From contig CAZECN010000044.1 in the NCBI GenBank assembly GCA_964510575.1, positions 1 to 19,480 on the forward strand: DNA of 19,480 nucleotides, written 5' to 3'. Position numbers and translations under genes: made by a program. This stretch comes from CALKYB01 sp964510575. Lineage in GTDB: Bacteria; Bdellovibrionota_C; UBA2361; SZUA-149; CALKYB01. This document shows positions 13,976 through 19,480 of this stretch, piece by piece. Position 1 is the stretch's first letter, and the number at the start of each line of letters is the position of its first letter. A model generated the notes under the pieces. That model saw only the letters and a program-made list of their open reading frames with translations, had not been told where the DNA came from and did no database searches.

Positions 13976-14767
13976 ATGAAACTTGTTTGCTGGAACGTGA
14001 ACGGTATCCGAGCTGTTCGAAAAAAAGGCTTTGCTGATTTTGTTCGGCGCACAAAAGCCGATTTCATTTCAATTCAAGAACCCAAAGTGGGTCGGGAACA
14101 AATTGAAGAAGTCGACATATCTCTTCCAGGCTATCAGCATTACTTCAGCTTAGCGGAGAAAAAGGGTTATTCCGGTGTTGTTACCTATGTTTCGGAAAAC
14201 TTGAAGGCTCCAGCCAAGTCTGGTGAGAATCAGCTAGTTCTCGGAATTGATAAGTTCGACAACGAAGGCAGAGTGGTCGTTACTGAAACTTCTGGAATTG
14301 TTCTTTACAATATATACTTCCCCTCAGGGACGACTGGCGACATTAGACAGGACTATAAGTACGATTTCCTTGATGCTGTTTACTCACATATTGAAAGCTT
14401 AAAACCTTCAATTAAAAAGAAACTCATTATTTGTGGAGATTTTAACATTTGCCACAAAGATATAGACATCCATCACCCAGAAACAGCAGCGAAACAAGAG
14501 TTTAGTGGCTTCTTACCTGAAGAAAAGGAATGGATGGATCGATTCGAAGAGCTTGGAATGCTCGACAGTTTCAGACTTTTAAATGGCGACAAGAAAGACC
14601 AATATACTTGGTGGTCCTATAGAGCTGGAGCACGGGATAAAAACTTAGGTTGGCGTATAGACTACTTTTGGGTAGCAAAAGAATTGAAAGAAAGAGTAAG
14701 CAAGGCGAGCATTTTATCAAGAACCGTGGGCTCAGATCATTGCCCCATTGTTTTGGAACTAGACTAA
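13976..14767 (+). CDS. xth: Exodeoxyribonuclease III (AP endonuclease, ExoA/XthA family)
   Basis: This enzyme cuts DNA at abasic sites and has 3'-5' exonuclease and 3'-repair activity in base excision repair. Catalytic and metal-binding residues are all visible: N7 and N9 in WNVNG, E35 in IQEPK (usual QETK), Y112 in YNIYFPSG, D155 and N157 in GDFN, D229 in GWRIDYFW, and D254-H255 in SDHCPI. The 263-residue length is normal for the family. ATG has AAGGAG 12 nt upstream (13958-13963), a long spacing; the leader is formed by the end of a palindromic repeat. Another palindromic element begins 8 bp after the stop, so the gene is bracketed by repeats and probably transcribed alone. Confidence 0.95.
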   Translation: MKLVCWNVNGIRAVRKKGFADFVRRTKADFISIQEPKVGREQIEEVDISLPGYQHYFSLAEKKGYSGVVTYVSENLKAPAKSGENQLVLGIDKFDNEGRVVVTETSGIVLYNIYFPSGTTGDIRQDYKYDFLDAVYSHIESLKPSIKKKLIICGDFNICHKDIDIHHPETAAKQEFSGFLPEEKEWMDRFEELGMLDSFRLLNGDKKDQYTWWSYRAGARDKNLGWRIDYFWVAKELKERVSKASILSRTVGSDHCPIVLELD

Positions 14768-14774
14768 CCATTTG

Positions 14775-14897
14775 TAAGCGTTTGCTCTCTAAAGTTGATC
14801 TCAGCGTTCTTTGTCGAGGCTCTAAAACTGCGACGAACGAGTCATTGTAATCTATGTGACAGTAAAGAGCTGTTTTTAGACGCAAGTTAAACGCTTA
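14775..14897 (+). repeat. Palindromic mosaic repeat downstream of exonuclease III
   Basis: Outer arms TAAGCGTTT (14775-14783) and AAACGCTTA (14889-14897) are perfectly complementary. Inside are TCGAGGCTCTAAAAC against GTTTTTAGA, the core GACGAACGAGT (14832-14842), a 15-nt centre, and GACAGTAAAGAG in the place of TCGCAGTGAGGA. It begins 8 bp after the exonuclease III stop. Confidence 0.7.
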
Positions 14898-14917
14898 TCA
14901 AAAAGAGATGGGCGTGC

Positions 14918-14937
14918 GAGCAAAAAAATCTTTGCTC
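14918..14937. repeat. Short hairpin downstream of the small membrane gene
   Basis: GAGCAAA (14918-14924) and TTTGCTC (14931-14937) form a perfect 7-bp stem. It lies 26 bp after the stop of the minus-strand gene at 14964-15293 and could act as its terminator, but there is no T-run after the stem on either strand. Confidence 0.35.
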
Positions 14938-14963
14938 ACACTAAAAACCGTAGAACCCATGTC

Positions 14964-15293
14964 TTAAGTGAGCTTGTGGTATATCCAAGCAAGGATTACC
15001 ACTAGCAACAGCGCCAACATTCCTTCAGTAGACTTGAGATTACCAATCAAGTGAAAAAGAAAGTTAATGAGCCATATTACTAGGCCTAGAAATAGGTCTA
15101 GCAAGATACTCAACCAGTGCCATATACCATAACCCCAGCACAGTAAGAGTAACCCAATTATGATTCCAAGTAAGAGTCCAACCAATGGTCTAGCTGGGAA
15201 AAATAGGAAAACAAAAGTTCCCAGAAGGATTAAGAAGAGAATCGAGTAAGGTATCGGGTGTTCAGCAATAGGATAATCGACAAACCAGCTCAT
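14964..15293 (-). CDS. Small integral membrane protein, function unknown (109 aa)
   Basis: I do not recognise the family. About four hydrophobic segments (residues 16-33, 36-55, 58-80, 90-105) make up most of the protein, with Trp-rich turns (CWGYGIWHW, 52-60) and a motif FFPARPLVG (31-39) at the first loop. No charged catalytic pattern is visible. The start is well supported: ATG preceded by GGAGG at 9 nt (15303-15307), and a stem-loop TCGAGCC-AAA-GGCTCGA (15311-15327) sits 3 nt above that Shine-Dalgarno and could control access to it. It stands alone on its strand, between the exonuclease III gene and the 422-residue protein gene. Confidence 0.7.
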   Translation of the reverse strand: MSWFVDYPIAEHPIPYSILFLILLGTFVFLFFPARPLVGLLLGIIIGLLLLCWGYGIWHWLSILLDLFLGLVIWLINFLFHLIGNLKSTEGMLALLLVVILAWIYHKLT

Positions 15294-15650
15294 AGGACAA
15301 AACCTCCGTATCGAGCCAAAGGCTCGAAAAGTTCATTAACGAGAATCTTGCAGCACCAGGCTTCAAGAGGCTCGCCAATGAGAAAACAGCTCTACCCATC
15401 CAAGTGAGACAAATATTACCACGTCTTCTAGTATTTACCACCATTATGGTGCAACATTAAGGCTGTCCTAACCAAGGGTTCTCCTTAAGTAACTAATATT
15501 GCTTAATAAAAAACAAAAGGTTCGAGATATACAGCGAGTCCAAAGCTCCTTAAAAAGGCATTCTGTGCAGGATGTCACATAAATTCAACCACCTCGCATA
15601 ACGAGAATGTAGGTATTTAAACTCAGAGGTAAGAATACAGAGGTAAAAAA
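15294..15650. other. Intergenic region between divergent genes
   Basis: It holds the leader hairpin of the small membrane gene (15311-15327), a short palindrome CACCATTATGGTG (15439-15451) that could be an operator or chance, and upstream of the plus-strand gene a duplicated CAGAGGTAA (15624-15632 and 15638-15646), the second copy of which is the Shine-Dalgarno. No convincing gene or clear promoter was found. Confidence 0.4.
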
Positions 15651-16919
15651 ATGGCAAAATTAAGCAACCCTTCTCAAGTTGAAGATCAAATCGCTAAAGG
15701 TGACCAAAACGCTTTCATCCGACCAGGTGACACCGGAAAGCTAGAGGTCAAACAACACTACGCTAAAAAACTAGCGATGATTGCAAAGAACGACTCAGTA
15801 GTTGCTAGAAGCTTTGATGCATTTAATATCAAGTTCGATAGTAATGGAATGATGACCAACCCAGACCTGTTTGACGAAGCTGTCAACATAGTTCAGCAAA
15901 GATTCAATCAGCGAGCAGGTGCAAGCGGGCAAGTTCCTGTGAACTCGGTTGTTGACCAGACAACTAACGCAGTTATCAACCGCATGGCTAATGCTCAAGA
16001 CCGACCACTGAATCAACTCTCTACCCCAATGCCAAAGTTACCAAATTTTCCAGATAGAGGAACTGGGCAGTTTAGAGACAGCCTAAATACTCTTAGTCAA
16101 AAAACTTTGGATGCCCAAAATGTGATTTCAGATCCACAACTAAAATCAAAGTTTGTACAGATTAGACAAGAACTAATCGAGATTACAGACAGCTACGATA
16201 AAGGCGTTCATAACGTGGTCGATAGACTTCCTGCTTGGATGGCAAGTGTGGAAACTGATCTCGATGGCGCTCATCCAGATCAAGTTAGAGAAATAAAGGC
16301 TGCCTATGAGCAGTTACGTACTCAAGCTCCGGCTCAGACTCCTGTTCAAGACTCCGCTCCGGCTCAACGAAATCAAGGACAAGAAGTTGGGCAAAGCTCT
16401 GGTTCCGCCAAGCCAACAACAAACTCGCTAAACGGGCGCTATGGTGACTTAGCCGGGTTAGAACAATCTACAGAAGACTTTCAGTCTTACCGCGAACAAG
16501 TCATTGCAGGCGAAAGAGCCCGTGGTGTAAATATGGCAGCACAGGACGAATTACTCACCCAAACCGAGTATCTAGGACACGCCACAAATAACGCTAAAGC
16601 CCGCGCAACAAACACCTATTGGGAAACAGTTGCTGCAAAACAACAAATAGAAGGGGCGAATCATGTCGCGGAGGCTAAGGCTAGGGGCAAACTTGCTCCA
16701 GCAACTGGTTACGCCAACGGTGTCTCTGCAGTAGCAAACGCTCTGCTTCCTCTTATAAGACTGGGGGCTGCAATAGATGGCAACGAAGACTTAGTCCAAG
16801 ACACCAGGGATATGCAAAGAGATAATGCTAGATTCGCCCGTCAAAGAAATAGGAGCGGAAATAGATTCTCTAATCATGGCAATAGGTTTATGACCGAATC
16901 CAACTTCCGAATGAAGTAA
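15651..16919 (+). CDS. Hypothetical soluble protein, Gln/Asn/Ala-rich, cysteine-free (422 aa)
   Basis: I do not recognise it. There is no signal peptide and no membrane segment; the only hydrophobic stretch is VANALLPLIRLGAA (361-374). It contains no cysteine at all. Residues 1-220 look helical and globular; 225-262 is a low-complexity linker with APAQ repeats (APAQTPVQDSAPAQ) and Ser/Gly/Thr; 263-345 is again helical and Ala/Gln-rich; the last 35 residues are Arg/Asn/Phe-rich (RFSNHGNRFMTE). The start is secure: ATG with AGAGGT 6 nt upstream. It is a lone gene between two repeat-bearing spacers. Cysteine-free, linker-joined architecture is seen in some exported or structural proteins, but nothing here proves that. 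Confidence 0.75.
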   Translation: MAKLSNPSQVEDQIAKGDQNAFIRPGDTGKLEVKQHYAKKLAMIAKNDSVVARSFDAFNIKFDSNGMMTNPDLFDEAVNIVQQRFNQRAGASGQVPVNSVVDQTTNAVINRMANAQDRPLNQLSTPMPKLPNFPDRGTGQFRDSLNTLSQKTLDAQNVISDPQLKSKFVQIRQELIEITDSYDKGVHNVVDRLPAWMASVETDLDGAHPDQVREIKAAYEQLRTQAPAQTPVQDSAPAQRNQGQEVGQSSGSAKPTTNSLNGRYGDLAGLEQSTEDFQSYREQVIAGERARGVNMAAQDELLTQTEYLGHATNNAKARATNTYWETVAAKQQIEGANHVAEAKARGKLAPATGYANGVSAVANALLPLIRLGAAIDGNEDLVQDTRDMQRDNARFARQRNRSGNRFSNHGNRFMTESNFRMK

Positions 16920-16945
16920 GTCTAAAATTAAAACTTATAGCTAAC

Positions 16946-16977
16946 GAGAGAGCCTTTTTGATAGAGAAGGTTCTCTC
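16946..16977 (+). terminator. Stem-loop after the 422-residue protein gene
   Basis: GAGAGAGCCTT (16946-16956) and AAGGTTCTCTC (16967-16977) form an 11-bp stem with one wobble, 27 nt after the stop. A T-run is lacking downstream, so if it ends transcription it is not a classical intrinsic terminator. Confidence 0.4.
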
Positions 16978-17001
16978 CAGAAAAAACTTCTAGGTATTTC
17001 T

Positions 17002-17136
17002 ATATACTGAAACCACTTGAAATTCCGCGTTTGGCTGAAGTTTACATGAGGTTTCAGCATATTTGTTGTCTGGCAGTGCTACGCACTGCTTATACCCCTT
17101 TACGACAAGTTCAAATAAAACCGAAATTTCAAGTAG
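17002..17136 (-). repeat. Composite mosaic repeat, compact copy, overlapping the alr stop
   Basis: Read on the minus strand from 17136: TACTTGAAATTTCGG, then GTAAAGGGGTATAA, hairpin CAGTGC-GTA-GCACTG, CCAGACAACAAATATG, CTGAAACCTCATGTAA, AGCCAAAC, and the inverted box GGTTTCAGTATAT. It matches the copy at 13661-13956 along its length but lacks the 161-bp insert. Its first bases include the TGA of alr (17129-17131). Confidence 0.85.
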
Positions 17137-18271
17137 GCGGGGTATATTCCCTAGGCACTCTCATATTTGTAGCTGTTAGAATTTCGTAGGCATAACTACC
17201 GGCTTTCTCGGCAACCTCTGCGGCTGAAATAGACTCACTGCCTTGGGTTCCCAACAAAACTACTTCGTCCCCCACCCAGGCTGAATCCTCCCCAATATCA
17301 ACCATAATCTGGTCCATATTCACGCGGCCTACTATTGGATAACGCTTACCTCGAATCAAGACCTCTCCTTTATTGGAAAGACTTCGCATGTAGCCATCCC
17401 CGTAACCAATGGGCACTGTCACTATCCGCGTATCTTTCTCAGCGCGCCAAGTCTGACCATAGCCAACCCCCGCTCCTGCCTTAGTAACCTTGAAATAAAC
17501 TATACGAGAGGACAATTTCATTACTGGCTCAAGCTGAACAAGCTCTCTTAGGAATGCCGAAGGGTAAACTCCGTAAAGCGCAATGCCGCAACGCACCATA
17601 TCAAATCGGGCTTCAGGAATAGAGATTGCTCCAGTAGAATTCGCAAGATGAAACATGGGCTTTGCTATGCCAAGCCGGTCACACTCTTGTTTAGTAAACT
17701 CAACACAGTGGTTAAATCTCTCAAGCTGCACTGCTGCAAACTCCCTATCTTCTCCCGCCGTCGCAAAGTGCGAAAAAACTCCGACAACTTCTATATTCCT
17801 TAAAGCAAGCGCGGAAGAAATAAATTTTTCAGCATTGTAATGATGAACGCCAATGCGCTCCATGCCAGTGTCAATCTTGAGGTGCACTCGAGCCTTCTTC
17901 CCTGACCAAGAAGCTGTTTCTTCGATCCCCTCTAGCTTATCGATAGAGGACGCAGTTAAGTCGAGATCATAATCAATAAAATGTTTAATCTGGCTGTCAA
18001 AGATTCCACCAAAAACCAGAATTGGAACCCGAAGCCCAGCTTTTCGAAGTTCAATACCCTCTTCAACAAAAGCTACCCCTATCCAATTTGCACCAGATTC
18101 TACCAAATGCTGGCTGCAAGGAACCAAGCCATGTCCATAAGCATTGGCTTTAACAACAGCCATTACTTGGCTATCTCCAACTAGCTTATTTACCGCTTTA
18201 AAATTTCGACCCAGAGCCGGCAGATCCACAGTCATCACCGTGGGCCGAAGCTCTATACGTTCAATAGACAA
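17129..18271 (-). CDS. alr: Alanine racemase
   Basis: This PLP enzyme converts L- to D-alanine for peptidoglycan, in the cytoplasm. The PLP lysine is K41 in VVKANAYGHG; R139 lies in KIDTGMERIG (132-141); the second catalytic residue is Y271 in GVGYG; IGYGDGYMR (288-296) and GRVNMDQIMVD (315-325) are the usual C-terminal domain motifs. Length (380) is normal. The start is TTG, supported by TAGGA 7 nt upstream; the next Met is at residue 13. The family commonly ends near 'RVPRxY'; here the C-terminus continues TPPT and the stop lies inside a palindromic repeat, so the repeat has supplied the last codons. It appears to be transcribed alone, with a repeat-rich spacer upstream. Confidence 0.95.
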   Translation of the reverse strand: MSIERIELRPTVMTVDLPALGRNFKAVNKLVGDSQVMAVVKANAYGHGLVPCSQHLVESGANWIGVAFVEEGIELRKAGLRVPILVFGGIFDSQIKHFIDYDLDLTASSIDKLEGIEETASWSGKKARVHLKIDTGMERIGVHHYNAEKFISSALALRNIEVVGVFSHFATAGEDREFAAVQLERFNHCVEFTKQECDRLGIAKPMFHLANSTGAISIPEARFDMVRCGIALYGVYPSAFLRELVQLEPVMKLSSRIVYFKVTKAGAGVGYGQTWRAEKDTRIVTVPIGYGDGYMRSLSNKGEVLIRGKRYPIVGRVNMDQIMVDIGEDSAWVGDEVVLLGTQGSESISAAEVAEKAGSYAYEILTATNMRVPREYTPPT

Positions 18272-18335
18272 GGTTTATTCCTACCAATAGAAATCCCTAG
18301 TTCACCATAATAATAGTCTTTTTTGTCGACCTTAG

Positions 18336-18648
18336 TTTTAAGTAAACGTCCTGATTGTTCATATCAACAAAACCTACCTAGCTAAGGGACTACCGGTCAA
18401 CAAGAAGGAAGTCTATTTGTGGGCGCTTGGGTAATTCTTATCGAAGAAACCTACCAAGCCACACACATATTTGTAAGCCTTTGGGAGGTTCTTATCGAAG
18501 AAACCTTCCTAGCCACACGCATACTAGTAAGCGTCCTGGTTGTTCTTATCAAGGCGCTCAAAGGCTGACGAACGAGTCGTGTTTATAACACGTCGCAGTG
18601 AGGAAGCCTGCCGAGCAACGACGATAAGGGCTATCAGGGCGTTTACGA
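18336..18648 (+). repeat. Repeat-rich spacer: 54-bp tandem palindromes plus mosaic element
   Basis: Two 54-bp units (18414-18467 and 18468-18521) both contain TTCTTATCGAAGAAACCT and each folds on itself. A third start at 18522 keeps the phase, then diverges into AGTAAGCGTCCTGGTTGTTC, itself a repeat of AGTAAACGTCCTGATTGTTC at 18341-18360. The right part (about 18529-18646) is a large palindrome: TAAGCGTCCTGG pairs imperfectly with TCAGGGCGTTTA, around GACGAACGAGT (18567-18577), hairpin CGTGTT-TAT-AACACG (18578-18592) and TCGCAGTGAGGA (18593-18604). It fills the spacer between alr and the redoxin gene. Confidence 0.8.
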
Positions 18649-19242
18649 CTAATATTTTACGGAGCAGCCGTAAGGACTAGTTTCCGCGTTTTCAACTTTC
18701 TTCCCTTCCGTAATTTGCCCCAAAGCCGCATCAACAAAATTCTTTGCTTCGGAAGGGCTGGAGAAAGCGTCCGGGTTATCATCAATTGCGCCTTGGTAAG
18801 CAATTTTACCGTCCTTGCCTTTGATAAAAATATGAGGAGTTGTTTTAGCACCAAAAAGCTTCCCTACTGTTCCCTCTGGGTCAGCAAGTAGCGCAGTGCT
18901 GTGGATACCGTGCGCACCAGTTAAAGCTGCGAACTGTTCTTTGTTTTTAAAATTCTGATGAGAAGGATTTGTTGAATCAATTGTAAGCCAGACAACTCCT
19001 TTATCTGTCCACTTCTTTTGCAAGTTCTGCATGGCTTTTGGGCCATAGTGTTTTTTAACAAACGGGCACTGGTCGTTAAACCATTCTAGCACTACAACTT
19101 TATCTTTAAAGTCGGCAACAGAGACTTCCTTGCCCTCAGATGACATCAACTTAAACTCAGGAACTTCTGCTCCAGTATCTATAGCAAACGCTGTTGACGA
19201 GGTAAGTAAAGAAAAAGTAAGAAAGGCTAAAATAGTTTTCAT
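18649..19242 (-). CDS. Secreted thioredoxin-fold redoxin (AhpC/TSA-like)
   Basis: A signal peptide is clear: KT, hydrophobic ILAFLTFSLL, then TSSTAFA with likely cleavage after residue 20, so it acts outside the cytoplasm. The mature part begins GAEVPEFKLMSSEGKEVSV, typical of the redoxin fold, with DKVVVLEWFNDQCPFVKKHY placing the active cysteine at C59 in QCPF; there is no CxxC. The cis-proline motif is TTPHIFI (134-140), followed by GKIAYQGAIDD. The C-terminal YGCSVKY (C193) is a recognisable ending of this redoxin subgroup, and C193 may be the resolving cysteine. Length 197. ATG has AAGGA 7 nt upstream. It follows the partial NUDIX gene by about 70 bp on the same strand and might share its transcript. 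Probable thiol peroxidase or oxidoreductase; substrate unknown. Confidence 0.88.
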   Translation of the reverse strand: MKTILAFLTFSLLTSSTAFAIDTGAEVPEFKLMSSEGKEVSVADFKDKVVVLEWFNDQCPFVKKHYGPKAMQNLQKKWTDKGVVWLTIDSTNPSHQNFKNKEQFAALTGAHGIHSTALLADPEGTVGKLFGAKTTPHIFIKGKDGKIAYQGAIDDNPDAFSSPSEAKNFVDAALGQITEGKKVENAETSPYGCSVKY

Positions 19243-19311
19243 TGGGTAATCCTTTTTGGTGTAAAACTAAATCTATAAAAAACTGTCACAGCTAAAATCT
19301 TCGACCTACCA

Positions 19312-19480
19312 TCAACTTTCCAGAGCAGAGCTACGGAAAGACCCCTCACGCAAAATAAAAAACTTAAAGAAAGCTGCCACCATCATTGAATGGCTAATCT
19401 TGCCCTCATCGATTAGCAAAAGTACCTCCTCAAGGGAAGCCAAGCGCACTGAAATATCCTCATCATCATCCATATTTGTC
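19312..19480 (-). CDS. NUDIX hydrolase, C-terminal fragment (runs off the window)
   Basis: The last 55 codons of a minus-strand gene enter from the right edge and end at TGA (19312-19314). The translation includes DDDEDISVRLASLEEVLLL, then IDEGKISHSMMVAAFFKFF. The order 'E..V..LxxLEEVLxLIDEGKIxxSxxxAAL' is characteristic of the C-terminus of ADP-ribose pyrophosphatase-type NUDIX hydrolases, which cleave nucleoside diphosphate derivatives. The catalytic NUDIX box lies outside the window, so the family call rests on this tail alone. The redoxin gene follows about 70 bp downstream on the same strand. Confidence 0.65.
   Translation of the reverse strand, partial: TNMDDDEDISVRLASLEEVLLLIDEGKISHSMMVAAFFKFFILREGSFRSSALES

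Noticed and set aside
15262..15444. A 60-codon minus-strand frame overlapping the start of the small membrane gene
   Set aside because: No ribosome site is visible, and the overlapping gene has a strong GGAGG and a clear membrane-protein pattern.
18414..18521. CRISPR array
   Set aside because: The 54-bp units are contiguous, self-complementary and without unique spacers; there are no cas genes.

Overview
The window is a bacterial chromosomal segment, moderately AT-rich by eye. It is gene-dense but interrupted by several long intergenic stretches full of palindromic repeats. I see no rRNA, tRNA, CRISPR array, transposase or integrase. The lineage cannot be fixed from the sequence. Weak hints of a cyanobacterium-like or related deep lineage are the SNF2 helicase plus SWIM-type partner pair and two TTTTCCACM motifs (the DnaA-box form usual in cyanobacteria) upstream of parB.

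Layout: (1) 1-2.9 kb, plus strand: a one-TM histidine kinase, a small basic protein of unknown function, a stand-alone receiver domain, and a multi-spanning membrane protein gene split by a one-base frameshift in a T10 run. (2) 2.86-4.84 kb, minus strand: xseB and xseA (exonuclease VII); XseA carries an extra N-terminal domain. (3) 4.84-5.68 kb: no convincing gene; a cluster of palindromic repeats, one almost fully self-complementary over 130 bp. (4) 5.68-7.95 kb, minus strand: a sigma-70-family factor with a lysine-rich tail, and a kinase-fold protein whose catalytic Asp appears to be Asn. (5) 8.3-12.3 kb, plus strand: a SNF2 helicase and, one base later, a SWIM-family partner that has lost all four zinc ligands. 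(6) 12.4-13.35 kb, minus strand: parB, with no parA next to it in this window. (7) 13.35-17.13 kb: exonuclease III, a small membrane protein and a cysteine-free 422-residue protein of unknown function, enclosed by two inverted copies of a composite repeat. (8) 17.1-19.48 kb, minus strand: alanine racemase, a repeat-rich spacer with 54-bp tandem units, a secreted redoxin, and the C-terminal end of a probable NUDIX hydrolase running off the window.

Themes: many genes concern DNA handling (XseAB, SNF2 pair, ParB, ExoIII). Two non-coding signals stand out. First, a dispersed family of mosaic palindromic elements shares modules; three copies keep constant flanks around a 15-nt centre that is self-complementary in two of them with different sequences. 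Second, four genes have a near-perfect -10 hexamer 11-12 nt before an ATG and no Shine-Dalgarno, which predicts leaderless transcripts, while other genes here have ordinary Shine-Dalgarno sites.
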